DNA from: Halomontanus rarus
GTDB lineage: Archaea > Halobacteriota > Halobacteria > Halobacteriales > Natrialbaceae
Reading direction: 5' to 3'
NCBI RefSeq assembly: GCF_017357405.1
Contig: NZ_CP071597.1
Location: 1,612,001-1,676,000, forward strand
Length of the DNA: 64,000 nt
Of the stretch, positions 51,194 through 60,542 are shown piece after piece. The notes beneath the pieces are model-generated. The model worked only from the letters and a program-made list of their open reading frames with translations. It did no database searches and was not told the origin of the DNA. The stretch's first letter is position 1. Each line of letters starts with the position of its first letter. Both the position numbers and the translations under genes were made by a program.

Positions 51194-52573
51194 TCACTCG
51201 TCGTCCGGCACGTCGATATTGTGACGGCCGTCACCCGCGGAGACGTCGATCTCGGCCCAGTCGTTGGGCAAGACGGGACCCTCGCACAGCGGATCGCCCG
51301 TCTCCGCCATCCACTCGACGAGGTCGTCTCGAAGCCGCTCGCGGACGTCGTCGAATGCGGGGTCGTCCGCGAGGTTCTCGCGTTCGTGCGGATCGGACTC
51401 GAGATCGTACAGTTCCACGTAGGGCCGTTGCTCGCCGTAGTACTCTTCCCGGAGTTCCCGACCGGCGTCGCTGGTGTAGACGTCGGTTGTCAGGTAGACC
51501 AGCGGCAGGTGCCAGAAGTTCCGGACGTACTTCCAGCGATCCGTCCGAACCGCTCGGATCGGGTTGTAGCGATCGTGCCAGGTCATACCGGCGAAGATCC
51601 GGTCGCGCGGCTCGTACGCGCTCCAGTCGCCGTCACCGTCGAACACGAGCGACGCGAAACTCTCCCCGGAGATGTCGTCCGGAACCGGAACGTCGGCGAC
51701 CTCGAGGAGCGTCGCGAAGACGTCGACGTTGCTCACCAGTTCGTCGCGAACCTGCGAGTCGACGACGCCGGGATGGCGCATCAGGAGCGCCGCCTCGATG
51801 CCGGGATCGTAACAACAGCCCTTCGCTCGCGGGAACGCCAGCCCGTGTTCGGTCGTGAAGACGACGAGCGTCTCCTCGGTGAGCCCGGCGTCCTCGAGAG
51901 CGTCCAGGACCGTTCCGACACCGTCGTCGATCGCCTCCACCATGCCCACTAGCCCGGCGGTATCGGCGCGGATACCGGGCAGGTCGGGGAGGAAGGAGAG
52001 CGGTTCGACGTCCTCGGGATCGGGCGGGTCGTAGCGCTCGGCGTCGAAGCCGAATCCGCCGTTCTCCTCGACGCGGTGGCACTCGAAGAAGCCGACCGAG
52101 GCGAAGAACGGATCATCGTGGTCACCGTCGGAGAGCATCGTCGCGAACTCGTCGGCGACGTTGCGAGCGCGAGCCTGCTCGTGGACGCTCGTCGGGGCGT
52201 CGTGTGTGAGTGCGTCGTCGATGTGGATTCGATCGTATCCAAGCCGGGAGGGGTGTCGGGTAACGTGCTGGAGGCCGAAGAGGTGGGTCTCGTACCCCGC
52301 CTCCGAGAGGTAGTCCGGCAGCACGCGTTCGCCAGGGCCGAGTTCCCAATTACCGTGTGCCAGCCCCATGAGGCCGTTCTCGTGCGGGAACGTTCCGGTC
52401 AGGAGACTGCCTCGACTGGGGGAACACTGCGGGGCGGTGACGAAGTGTCGATCGAACCGGGCCCCTTCCGAAGCGAGCACGTCGAGTCGCGGCGTCTCGG
52501 CGTCGACCCCGTAACAACCGAGGTACTTTCCGAGGTCGTGACAGTGGATCAGGACGACGTTCGGAACGGTCAT
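51194..52573 (-). CDS. Sulfatase (formylglycine-type)
   Basis: The 459-residue protein has the N-terminal metal-binding strand PNVVLIHCHDLGKYLGCYG and the formylglycine signature CSPSRGSLLTG with Cys50. It therefore has the modifiable residue of an active sulfatase. Later blocks TEHGLAFPRAKG and GMTWHDRYNPIRAVRTDRWKYV complete the alkaline-phosphatase superfamily core. There is no signal peptide, so it may be cytoplasmic and hydrolyse sulfate esters taken up by the cell. It lies 80 bp upstream of truA on the same strand and is divergent from the next superfamily member. Confidence 0.9.
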   Translation of the reverse strand: MTVPNVVLIHCHDLGKYLGCYGVDAETPRLDVLASEGARFDRHFVTAPQCSPSRGSLLTGTFPHENGLMGLAHGNWELGPGERVLPDYLSEAGYETHLFGLQHVTRHPSRLGYDRIHIDDALTHDAPTSVHEQARARNVADEFATMLSDGDHDDPFFASVGFFECHRVEENGGFGFDAERYDPPDPEDVEPLSFLPDLPGIRADTAGLVGMVEAIDDGVGTVLDALEDAGLTEETLVVFTTEHGLAFPRAKGCCYDPGIEAALLMRHPGVVDSQVRDELVSNVDVFATLLEVADVPVPDDISGESFASLVFDGDGDWSAYEPRDRIFAGMTWHDRYNPIRAVRTDRWKYVRNFWHLPLVYLTTDVYTSDAGRELREEYYGEQRPYVELYDLESDPHERENLADDPAFDDVRERLRDDLVEWMAETGDPLCEGPVLPNDWAEIDVSAGDGRHNIDVPDDE

Positions 52574-52748
52574 CGGAGTCGTCTACGGGCCGAAGCGGGT
52601 AAGGGATAATTCATCGAGCGACGAATATCCAGAACTGACGGTCTCTCTCGGGTAAATTCGGCTGCGAGACACGACGGTTGTTCTTCGTGAACGGCCTGCA
52701 TACTCCGGGGTGGTGGCCTTCCCCGCAACCGATGGATGTGTGCCTACA

Positions 52749-54356
52749 ATGGCCGAGTCTTCTGCTAGTGACTCCGGAGCATCACATGAAACTGTGCGGA
52801 ACGTGGCTTTGATCGTACTCGACACGGCTCGAGCGACGAATATCGGCGGACGCGGTGTAGCGCGGGATCAGCGTTCTTCTGCTTCCGATTCGGATTCGGT
52901 TTCGAACGTGGATTCTGGTCAGGAATCGGTTTCGAACGCGGCGTTCGAGAGCATCGACGACCGGACGATGCCGACACTCGCCTCGATCGCCGACGAGGGG
53001 ACGGCGTTCGAGCGGGCGTTCGCGACCGCCCCGTGGACGCTTCCCTCTCACGCGTCGATGTTCACCGGGACCTATCCCTCCGAACACGGCGCTCACGGGG
53101 GACACACATATCTCACGGACACCCTCCGGACGCTGCCGGAGGCGTTCACCGACGCCGGCTACGAGACCGTCGGCGTCTCGAACAACACCTGGATCACCGA
53201 CGAGTTCGGCTTCGACCGCGGTTTCGACACGCTCCGGCGGGGCTGGCAGTACGTCCAGTCCGACGTGGACATGGGAACGGTCATTCGCGCGGAGTACCTC
53301 GGCGGAAAGATCCGAGCGGCGCGCGATCGGCTCTTCGAGGGAAATCCCCTCGTCAATACGGCAAATATCCTCTACAGCGAACTATTCCAGCCGACCCACG
53401 ACGACGGCGCCGAGCGAACGACCGAGTGGGTCGGCGACTGGCTCCGGAACCGCGAGGACGACCGTCCGTTCTTTCTCTTCTGTAACTACATCGAACCCCA
53501 CGTCGAGTACAAGCCGGCCCGCGAGTACGCCGAGCCGTTCCTCCCCGAGGGCGGGAGCTACGAGGAGGCCCTCGAGATCCGACAGGACCCACGGGCCTAC
53601 GACGTCGGCGACTACGAGATCACCGACCGGGAGTTCGACCTCCTCCGAGCGCTCTACCGGGGCGAACAGGCGTACGTCGACGACCACATCGCGACGCTCC
53701 GGAGCCACTTCGAGGCGGCAGGCGAGTGGGATGACACCCTCGTCGTGATCTGTGGCGACCACGGCGAGCACGTCGGCGAGCACGACTTCTTCGGTCACCA
53801 GTACAATCTCTACGACACCCTGCTCCACGTCCCGCTGGTCTGTCACGGCGGCCCGTTCACCGACGGCGGCCGTCGCGAGGACCTCGTCCAGTTGCTCGAT
53901 CTGCCGGCGACGCTGTGCGAGGCGGCCGGAATCGAGGACCCCGAACTCGAGACGCAGGGCCGGAGCCGCTCGTTCCACCCGGAAACGGACGACCGCCCGC
54001 GCGAGGCGGTCTTCGCCGAGTACGTCGCTCCGCAGCCGTCAATCGAGCGACTCGAGGCCCGGTTCGGCGAGGGCGAACTCCCCGAGCGCGTATACGAGTT
54101 CGACAGAAAGCTGCGGACGATTCGGACGCCGGAGGAAAAGTACGTCGTCGGCGACGACGGCTTCGAACGGTTGCACGACGTCACGAGCGACCCGCTGGAG
54201 AAACTCGACCTCTCCGAGGAGAGCGTCGAGCGAACCGAGGCGCTCGGTCAGCGCCTCGAGGCCCATTTCGAGGGCATCGCCGACGATGCGGAGACGGGAA
54301 GCGTCGAAATGCGCGATTCGACGAAAGATCGGCTGGCGGATCTCGGCTATCTGTAA
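52749..54356 (+). CDS. Alkaline-phosphatase-superfamily (sulfatase-like) protein with Thr at the nucleophile position
   Basis: The 535-residue product has the superfamily start NVALIVLDTARA and later FFLFCNYIEPHVEY, VVICGDHGEHVGEHDFFGHQ and HVPLVCHGG. At the nucleophile position it has Thr97 in APWTLPSHASMFTG, where a formylglycine sulfatase has Cys. It is thus more likely a phospho- or phosphoglycerol-type hydrolase/transferase, as in relatives with Thr. Between residues about 32 and 72 is a Ser/Asp-rich insertion (SSASDSDSVSNVDSG) that splits the first metal motif from the DEGTAFERAF strand. The start at 52749 (MAESSAS) is the most likely. Confidence 0.82.
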   Translation: MAESSASDSGASHETVRNVALIVLDTARATNIGGRGVARDQRSSASDSDSVSNVDSGQESVSNAAFESIDDRTMPTLASIADEGTAFERAFATAPWTLPSHASMFTGTYPSEHGAHGGHTYLTDTLRTLPEAFTDAGYETVGVSNNTWITDEFGFDRGFDTLRRGWQYVQSDVDMGTVIRAEYLGGKIRAARDRLFEGNPLVNTANILYSELFQPTHDDGAERTTEWVGDWLRNREDDRPFFLFCNYIEPHVEYKPAREYAEPFLPEGGSYEEALEIRQDPRAYDVGDYEITDREFDLLRALYRGEQAYVDDHIATLRSHFEAAGEWDDTLVVICGDHGEHVGEHDFFGHQYNLYDTLLHVPLVCHGGPFTDGGRREDLVQLLDLPATLCEAAGIEDPELETQGRSRSFHPETDDRPREAVFAEYVAPQPSIERLEARFGEGELPERVYEFDRKLRTIRTPEEKYVVGDDGFERLHDVTSDPLEKLDLSEESVERTEALGQRLEAHFEGIADDAETGSVEMRDSTKDRLADLGYL

Positions 54357-54458
54357 CCGTAGTCGAAAGACGGGTATTCGATCCCGTCGTTCAGGTGTGG
54401 TATTCGGTTCCACACTGCGAGAAGATACTTGCAACGAGGCGCACCACTCTCGAGCGTC

Positions 54459-55175
54459 ATGTCGATGCCCTTCGCGCAGGCCGTCCGCGATTTCCATCTC
54501 GATCAACAGCGCGGCCCGCTCGTCTCTCACCGCGGCGAAGAGATGGAAGAACACCCCCTCGAGCTATATTTCTCCGAGTTTGCCGCCGAGGGGGACGATG
54601 GTGCCTGGTTCGAATCGTGGCTCGATGGACCCCTGCTGGACCTCGGGGCCGGGGCGGGACGCCATACGCTCTACTTTCAGCAGCAATTCGAGACGGTCGC
54701 CGTCGATCAGAGTGAGCTCCTCGTCGAGACGATGCGCGATCGCGGTGTGGAAGATGCGCGCGTCGCGGACATGTTTTCCCTCCGTGAGACGTTCGAGCGC
54801 GATCGGTTCCGGTCAGTCCTCGTGTTCGGTACGCAGATGAGTCTCGCACGGTCGATCCACGGGGTGAGACAGTTCCTCAGTGATCTCGCTTTCGTCACGG
54901 CTCCCGACGCCACGGCAGTGGTCGATGGATTCGATCCCGAACACGAGCAGACGACCGAGATGATCGACTACTACGCCGACCCGGCACGAGGTCTCGCGTA
55001 CCGAGTCCTTCAGTTCGAATACGACGGAACGCTCGGCGAACCGTGGTTGTATCGGCTGTTCACACCCGACCGGATTCGGGACGCGACCGTCGGTACCGAC
55101 TGGGACGTCGTCGACGTGAACCCCGGGACCGGCGACTGGGCGCATCACTACAAACTCGCGCTGAGAAAGAGGTAA
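54459..55175 (+). CDS. SAM-dependent methyltransferase (class I)
   Basis: The 238-residue protein has a methyltransferase core: LLDLGAGAGRHTLYF is the SAM-binding glycine loop, followed by VAVDQSELLVETMRDRG and ARVADMFSLRE. The remainder includes SVLVFGTQMSLARSIHGVRQFL and ends in HHYKLALRKR. The substrate cannot be told from the sequence. It is 100 bp downstream of the sulfatase-like gene on the same strand. Two starts are possible, at 54459 (MSMPFAQ) and 54465. Confidence 0.85.
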   Translation: MSMPFAQAVRDFHLDQQRGPLVSHRGEEMEEHPLELYFSEFAAEGDDGAWFESWLDGPLLDLGAGAGRHTLYFQQQFETVAVDQSELLVETMRDRGVEDARVADMFSLRETFERDRFRSVLVFGTQMSLARSIHGVRQFLSDLAFVTAPDATAVVDGFDPEHEQTTEMIDYYADPARGLAYRVLQFEYDGTLGEPWLYRLFTPDRIRDATVGTDWDVVDVNPGTGDWAHHYKLALRKR

Positions 55176-55458
55176 CGCGAATTCCTCGAGAACGGGTCTG
55201 TCGAAACTCAGGTCGACGATTGGTTTTTCTCATCCGTGCTGAATAGCGTTTCCAACGTGACTCCAATATCGAGGACAACAATTATGATGTGTGGTAACGA
55301 ATGGCAGGAATGCGTCCTCGTTGCTATCACGTAGTCGGCCGGGAAGATATCGTCGGAGGACAGAACCGGCCGATGGCGCCAAATCATAACAGTGCCATTG
55401 AATTAAATCATAAGTAAAACACCTAGTCCACGCACCCGAGAACGGAATCACTGAAGAC

Positions 55459-55773
55459 ATGCTCTTCCTCACATACTGGAAGCTCAACGAAGGGTTATCG
55501 GCTCAAGAAACGAACGAGATAGCTACGTCGCTCACCCAGGAAGGGTTGTTCCCACCCGAGGGGGCCGAGGTCATCCGCTGGGATGTGACTCCTGACCAGT
55601 GGGGTATCGTGCTCTGGGAGGCCGACGATTACAGAGCGGTGAACAACGGCCTCACGATGTGGCGTGCAGCTGCTGGCGAGAAAGCGTTCTTCGAGGAAAC
55701 CAGAACCGCACCAGCAGCGCCCGTCGAAGAAGTCATCCCTGAGACAGCGGCGTTACTCGAACAACTGAAATAA
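55459..55773 (+). CDS. DUF3303-like small protein
   Basis: The 104-residue protein begins MLFLTYWKLNEGLSAQETNE and contains PPEGAEVIRWDVTPDQWGIV and WEADDYRAVNNGLTMWRAA. This is the ferredoxin-like alpha/beta-barrel pattern of DUF3303 and related small dimeric proteins. No catalytic residue is evident. Its function is unknown. The preceding 280 bp are AT-rich and probably contain the promoter ('gaattaaatcataagtaaaac' near 55398). Confidence 0.8.
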   Translation: MLFLTYWKLNEGLSAQETNEIATSLTQEGLFPPEGAEVIRWDVTPDQWGIVLWEADDYRAVNNGLTMWRAAAGEKAFFEETRTAPAAPVEEVIPETAALLEQLK

Positions 55774-55873
55774 GCGATACCGGGTCTTCCTACCCGCTTC
55801 GAATCCATCTTTTCAGAAAGTGAGTTTCGACGGAGCGTCGAGAAAATATACGTGATCACGACCTCACACGCAC

Positions 55874-56227
55874 TCACGCGACGTTCACGGCCTCGGGAAC
55901 GTGCTCTTCGAGAAATCCGACGACCTCGTCGCCGCCCTGGAATCCCTCCGCGAGTCGCGCGACTTCCTCGCCGTCGCGAAAGACGACGAGCGTCGGGACC
56001 GACCGGATATCGAACCGGTCGACGAGCACGATGTCGTCGCCGGGGTTGAGCATCCCGACGGCGACGTCCGTCGCTCGAGCGACGTTGCCCAGAACGGGTT
56101 CCATCGCCTGACACATGGCACAGCCCGACGTGTAGAACTCGACGAGCGCGACGCCGTGGGTAGTGACGAAGCGCTCGAGGTCCTCGCCGTCGTTCAGTCG
56201 AGTCGGTTTTGCGGTAGTGTCGGCCAT
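55874..56227 (-). CDS. Thioredoxin
   Basis: The 117-residue product is a single thioredoxin domain: LVEFYTSGCAMCQAMEPVLG carries the CxxC active site (Cys-Ala-Met-Cys), and IRSVPTLVVFRDGEEVARLAEG supplies the cis-proline loop and following strand. It starts at MADTTAK with no export signal, so it is a cytoplasmic disulfide reductase. It is downstream of the 57821-56340 sulfatase gene on the same strand, 112 bp apart. Confidence 0.93.
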   Translation of the reverse strand: MADTTAKPTRLNDGEDLERFVTTHGVALVEFYTSGCAMCQAMEPVLGNVARATDVAVGMLNPGDDIVLVDRFDIRSVPTLVVFRDGEEVARLAEGFQGGDEVVGFLEEHVPEAVNVA

Positions 56228-56339
56228 GTCGGTGGTAGTCGACCGGCGCGGAAAGCGGTGTCGCCGACGGTCGCCTGCGCACACACGAGTGCTCGAGCGT
56301 TCGACTATCGACCGCTTCGAACGCTCTGGATCCCCGACG

Positions 56340-57821
56340 CTAGTCGAAGGTCCCCGGAACCCACTTCCGATTCGGATCGCCCGTTTCCTCCATCCACCCG
56401 ACGAGTCGGTCCTGCATTTCCCGGCGAGCGTCGTCGTATCCGGGATGGTCGATCAGGTTCTGGAGCTCTGCAGGGTCGGCCTCGAGGTCGTACAGCTCGT
56501 TCCGATCGGGGCCGTTGTAGACGAACTTGTACTCCGCAGTGCGGACCATCCGCTGGGTGTAGAGGCCGAACTCGTCGCCGTGGTACTGGGCGAAGACGCT
56601 GTCGGGGCGGGTGTCGTCGTCGGTGCCGTCCGCATCCCCGCCCTCGTCACTGCCATCGAGCAACGGCACTAGACTCCGGGCGTCGAACCCCTCCGGAACC
56701 GTCGTCCCGGCCATCTCGAGGAACGTCGGCGCGAGGTCGTGCAAGTGCACGGGCCGCTCGCAGACCGACCCCGGCTCGACGACCCCCGGCCAGCGTACCT
56801 GCAACGGGATTCGATAGGTGTCGTCGTACATCAGCGGCCCCTTGTTGAACTGGCGGTGGTTCCCGACGAAGTCGCCGTGATCGGAGGCGTGTATCACGGC
56901 GGTTTCGTCGGCCAGTCCAGTCTCCTCGAGGGCGTCGAGCACTCGCTCGAGTTGGTCGTCGATCATCGTCACGAACCCCCAGTACTTCGCGGCCGCCTCG
57001 GCCCAGGTGTCCCAGTCGAACTCGCGGACGCCGCGGTACTCGACGAACTCCTCGTGGACCGCGGGCTTGCCGTCGAACGTCTCGGCGTAGGAGTCCCAGG
57101 GCTCGATCTCGTCGGGGTCGTACATCGAGGCGTAAGGCTCGGGGACGACGTAGGGGTGGTGGGGCCCGTAGAAGTCCGCCCGGTGGAAGAAGGGGGCGTC
57201 GGTGTCGCTCTCGGCGTGGGCCTCGATCGCGTCGATCGTCCGATCGGCCAGAAACGACGCCCGGGTCGCCTCGACGTCGACGGGGGTCGTCGCGGCGACG
57301 AAGGTCCCGGTGCTGGTGTAGATCTCGTCCTCGAGGACAGTCTCCTCGACCGGCGCGCTGAGGTCTGCGCGATACTCGCGGAACGCCTCGTCGATGTCGT
57401 CGTGGTGTTTGTCGCTGCCGCCGAGGTACTCGAAGCCGAAGGTCTCGGGCGTCTGGTCGTTCCCGACGTGCCACTTGCCGGTGTAGGTGAGGTCGTAGCC
57501 CGCGTCGACCAGTTCCTCGGAGAACGTCGGCAATTCCGTCGGGAGGTTCGCCTGAATGGCGTCGGCCTCGTGGGAGTTGTTCAGCATTCCGTGATTGTGC
57601 GGAAACCGCCCGGTCAGCAGCGACGCGCGTGCGCTCGTACAGATGCTGATCGGGGTGAACGCCCGCTCGAAGCGCATGCCCTCGCTCGAGAGGCGGTCGA
57701 GCGTCGGCGTTTCGACCGGCGGGCCGTCGGCGGCGGAACAGTCGTATCGTTCCTGGTCTGTCAGGACGAGGAGGACGTTCGGACGACTGGAACTGGCGCT
57801 CGAGTCGGGACTGGCAGTCAT
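56340..57821 (-). CDS. Sulfatase with CTSAR formylglycine motif
   Basis: The 493-residue protein has PNVLLVLTDQERYD at the first metal site and CTSARASLLTGRFPHNHG with Cys61, a Cys-type formylglycine signature in which Ala replaces the common Pro. HASDHGDFVGNH and PLQVRWPGVVEPG mark the C-terminal part of the domain. A long Asp/Gly insertion near residues 405-420 (SDEGGDADGTDDDTRPD) is a haloarchaeal-type acidic loop. It is likely an active aryl or sugar sulfatase. It has no signal peptide. Confidence 0.9.
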   Translation of the reverse strand: MTASPDSSASSSRPNVLLVLTDQERYDCSAADGPPVETPTLDRLSSEGMRFERAFTPISICTSARASLLTGRFPHNHGMLNNSHEADAIQANLPTELPTFSEELVDAGYDLTYTGKWHVGNDQTPETFGFEYLGGSDKHHDDIDEAFREYRADLSAPVEETVLEDEIYTSTGTFVAATTPVDVEATRASFLADRTIDAIEAHAESDTDAPFFHRADFYGPHHPYVVPEPYASMYDPDEIEPWDSYAETFDGKPAVHEEFVEYRGVREFDWDTWAEAAAKYWGFVTMIDDQLERVLDALEETGLADETAVIHASDHGDFVGNHRQFNKGPLMYDDTYRIPLQVRWPGVVEPGSVCERPVHLHDLAPTFLEMAGTTVPEGFDARSLVPLLDGSDEGGDADGTDDDTRPDSVFAQYHGDEFGLYTQRMVRTAEYKFVYNGPDRNELYDLEADPAELQNLIDHPGYDDARREMQDRLVGWMEETGDPNRKWVPGTFD

Positions 57822-58003
57822 CGCGGAACGCTACATCGCTCCGCCAGTTAACGGTGATTCACGGACGAGTGACCGTCACTATCGCAGCAATCGGAGTACG
57901 AACCCTTCGGGGCGGACTCGAAACCGAGCCGCCTGATTCGGGCGCGTGGGAAGCGGGACCACACCACCGAAAGGATTCTACCGGACGATTCGGTATCCGG
58001 AAT

Positions 58004-59086
58004 ATGGGCAAGCCCTCTGCGCGGGAGATTCCGGACTCGACCGTCGAGGAGATGGTCCGGTCGGTCGAGCCGGGTCGGGAGATCCGGACGGTGACTCCGG
58101 CCGAACGGGGCTTCTGTTCGGTCTACCGGGTTGTAACCAGCACCGACGACGGAACGACGCGTGAACTGTACCTGAAGGCCTCACCCGACGAGCAGGCCTG
58201 GGGCATCCCGATGGAAGCGCGAATCTTGGCGGTCCTCGAGTCCCGCTCGGCGATTCCGGTTCCCGAGGTGCTCGGCGCCGTCGACGATCACGAGACCCTT
58301 CCGAGCCCGTTCTATCTCACGCGCGCGCTGCCCGGCGACGAACTCGCCTACGAGCGCGTCTGCCGACTCGAGGACGACTCGCTCCGGCGGCTCGCTCGAG
58401 AGACCGGCGAGTACCTGGGCGAACTGCACTCGATCCCGATTCCGGCGGTCGATACCTTCGGGGACGTCCGCCACGACGGTCCCGAACTGGCCGGCGAGCG
58501 TCCCGACGGCGATCCGGCGACCCTGACCGTCGGCACCCCTCGAGAGACCTGGCCGGCCTTCCTGGACGACTACGTCGACCGGGAACTCGAGCGTCACGCC
58601 GATTCCCGGTTTTCGGATCTCACGTCCGAACTGAACCGGTGGATCGAATCGGGCATCGAGAACCTGGACGGACCGTTCGAACCCGTGCTGGGGCGCAACG
58701 ACCACGGCCTGCACAACCTCCTCGTCGATCCCGACACGGGTGAGATCACGGCGATGCTCGACTGGGCCTACACGCTCGCCGTCCCGGCGGCCTTCGACTT
58801 CGAGTTCGCCGTCTACCTCTACAGCGGGGTCTTTCTGGCGGGCCTTCCCGACGTCCCGGACCGGCGGACCCTCGTCCGCGAAGCGATGCTGTCGGGTTAT
58901 CGGACGACGGCGCCGGACCGCGCCGAGGCGGTATCGACTCCCGAACCGCTCTACGAGGCGGTCGCGATGATCCGGATCATGAACGATTTCCACCACCTGG
59001 ATTTCCCCGACGGATCCGAAGCGATGGTGATGGATCGGATCAGTACGGACGCGCGAGCCCTCCTCGACGGAGGACGACCCGAATAG
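58004..59086 (+). CDS. Aminoglycoside phosphotransferase (APH)-fold kinase
   Basis: The 360-residue protein has the APH/choline-kinase fold. An N-lobe (YRVVTSTDDGTTRELYLKAS) contains the ATP-binding lysine. The catalytic loop is GRNDHGLHNLLVDPDTGEI, with Asp and Asn, and the metal-binding Asp is in AMLDWAYTLAVPAAFDFEF. Haloarchaea carry many such kinases with small-molecule substrates that are not predicted by sequence. The stop codon at 59084-59086 directly abuts the hisS stop from the other strand. The start at 58004 (MGKPSAR) gives the usual length. Confidence 0.88.
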   Translation: MGKPSAREIPDSTVEEMVRSVEPGREIRTVTPAERGFCSVYRVVTSTDDGTTRELYLKASPDEQAWGIPMEARILAVLESRSAIPVPEVLGAVDDHETLPSPFYLTRALPGDELAYERVCRLEDDSLRRLARETGEYLGELHSIPIPAVDTFGDVRHDGPELAGERPDGDPATLTVGTPRETWPAFLDDYVDRELERHADSRFSDLTSELNRWIESGIENLDGPFEPVLGRNDHGLHNLLVDPDTGEITAMLDWAYTLAVPAAFDFEFAVYLYSGVFLAGLPDVPDRRTLVREAMLSGYRTTAPDRAEAVSTPEPLYEAVAMIRIMNDFHHLDFPDGSEAMVMDRISTDARALLDGGRPE

Positions 59087-60388
59087 TTACGCGTCGAAGT
59101 CCTCGAGCGTCGGGCGGTCGTGATCACCCGGGAACGTATCCACGGGAACCTGAATCTGGTCGCCCGAGACCATGTCCTTGAGCGTCACCTCGTCGTTCTC
59201 CAAATCCTGCTCGCCGACGATCACCGTCGTCTCCGCGTGGATCGAGTCGGCGTAGTTGAGCTGAGCGCCGAACGAACGCCCGGAGACGTCGGTCTCGACG
59301 ACGTGCCCGCGCTCGCGGAGGTCGCGGGTGATGCGGGCGGCAGTCGGCCGCGTGTCGCCGATCTGGAGCACGTAGTAGTCGGTCGAAACCTCCTCGTCGG
59401 GCCAGACGCCGGCCCGTTGCATGAGCAACGGCAGGGTCGCGTGCCCTGGCGCGACGCCGACCGCGGGCGTCGGCTGGCCGCCGAAGCTCTCGATCAGGTC
59501 GTCGTAGCGACCGCCGCCGAAGACCGACCGCGAGACCTCGCCCGTGGAGTCGAAACACTCGAAGACGACGCCCGTGTAGTAGTCCAGTCCCCGCGCGGTT
59601 TCCAGGGATATCGTACAGTACTCCCGGGCACCGAAGTCCTCCGCGGCCGCGAGCACGTTCTGGAGGTTCTCGACGGCGTCGGTAACCGTCTCGGTGTCGG
59701 CGAAGTCGACGACTTCCTCGAGGTCGCCGCCGGCGACGAGGTCGTCGAACTGGCCGGCTTGATCGGCCGAGAGACCGGCCGAGACGAGCAGGTCGTGGTA
59801 CTCCGCCCGCTCGATCTTGTCGGATTTGTCGACAGCGCGGATCGCCGCCTCGGTGTCGACGTCGGTGTCGAACGTCTCGAGGACGCCGCCCAGGATATCA
59901 CGGTGGGAGATGCGAAACTCGAAGTGCTCGCCGGTCAGTCCGAGGCCGGTGAGGGCGTCGGCGGCCCACGCCAGGATCTCGGCGTCCGCTTCCGGTTCCG
60001 CGGAGCCGAAGATGTCGACGTTAGTCTGGTAGAACTCGCGCTGGCGGCCCTGCTGGACCTGCTCGTAGCGCCAGAACGGGCGGGTCGAGAACCACTTGAT
60101 CGGCTTCGAGAGCGCCTGCTGTTTGGCGACGACCATCCGTGCGACCGTCGGCGTGAGTTCCGGGGTGAGCGTGACGTGGCGACCGCCTTGATCCTCGAAG
60201 GCGTACAGTTCGTCGACGATTTCGTCGCCGCTCTTGTCGGTCCACATCGCCGCGCGCTCGACGGCGGGCGTGGCGATCTCGCGAAACCCGTAGTGGCGTG
60301 CCGTATCCTCCAATCCGTCGATCGTGGCCCGGCGAGCGGCCATTTCGCCGGGATAGAAGTCTCGAAAACCCTTGATTCGGTCGTACAT
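59087..60388 (-). CDS. hisS: Histidyl-tRNA synthetase
   Basis: The 433-residue class II synthetase has motif 1 around FREIATPAVE, motif 2 RPFWRYEQVQQGRQREFYQ and the histidine-specific block LDYYTGVVFECFD. Motif 3 is seen near GGGRYDDLIESFGG, and the C-terminal anticodon-binding domain follows (VLQIGDTRPTAARITRDLRE). Length and motifs are complete. The start at 60388 (MYDRIKGFRDFYP) is the conserved beginning; the six upstream codons are probably not translated. Confidence 0.96.
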   Translation of the reverse strand: MYDRIKGFRDFYPGEMAARRATIDGLEDTARHYGFREIATPAVERAAMWTDKSGDEIVDELYAFEDQGGRHVTLTPELTPTVARMVVAKQQALSKPIKWFSTRPFWRYEQVQQGRQREFYQTNVDIFGSAEPEADAEILAWAADALTGLGLTGEHFEFRISHRDILGGVLETFDTDVDTEAAIRAVDKSDKIERAEYHDLLVSAGLSADQAGQFDDLVAGGDLEEVVDFADTETVTDAVENLQNVLAAAEDFGAREYCTISLETARGLDYYTGVVFECFDSTGEVSRSVFGGGRYDDLIESFGGQPTPAVGVAPGHATLPLLMQRAGVWPDEEVSTDYYVLQIGDTRPTAARITRDLRERGHVVETDVSGRSFGAQLNYADSIHAETTVIVGEQDLENDEVTLKDMVSGDQIQVPVDTFPGDHDRPTLEDFDA

Positions 60389-60542
60389 GGCCGTTCGTTC
60401 GGTCACGGGGCACTTCTATGCTTTCGTTCGGCCGAACGATGCCACCGAACGTTTGGTTCGGAGCAAATTGGCATTAGTTGTATCCGACGGTTGGAGAGAC
60501 GGTCCCGTAGTTTGATGAGAACTGCCGACGAGACACGGCTAC

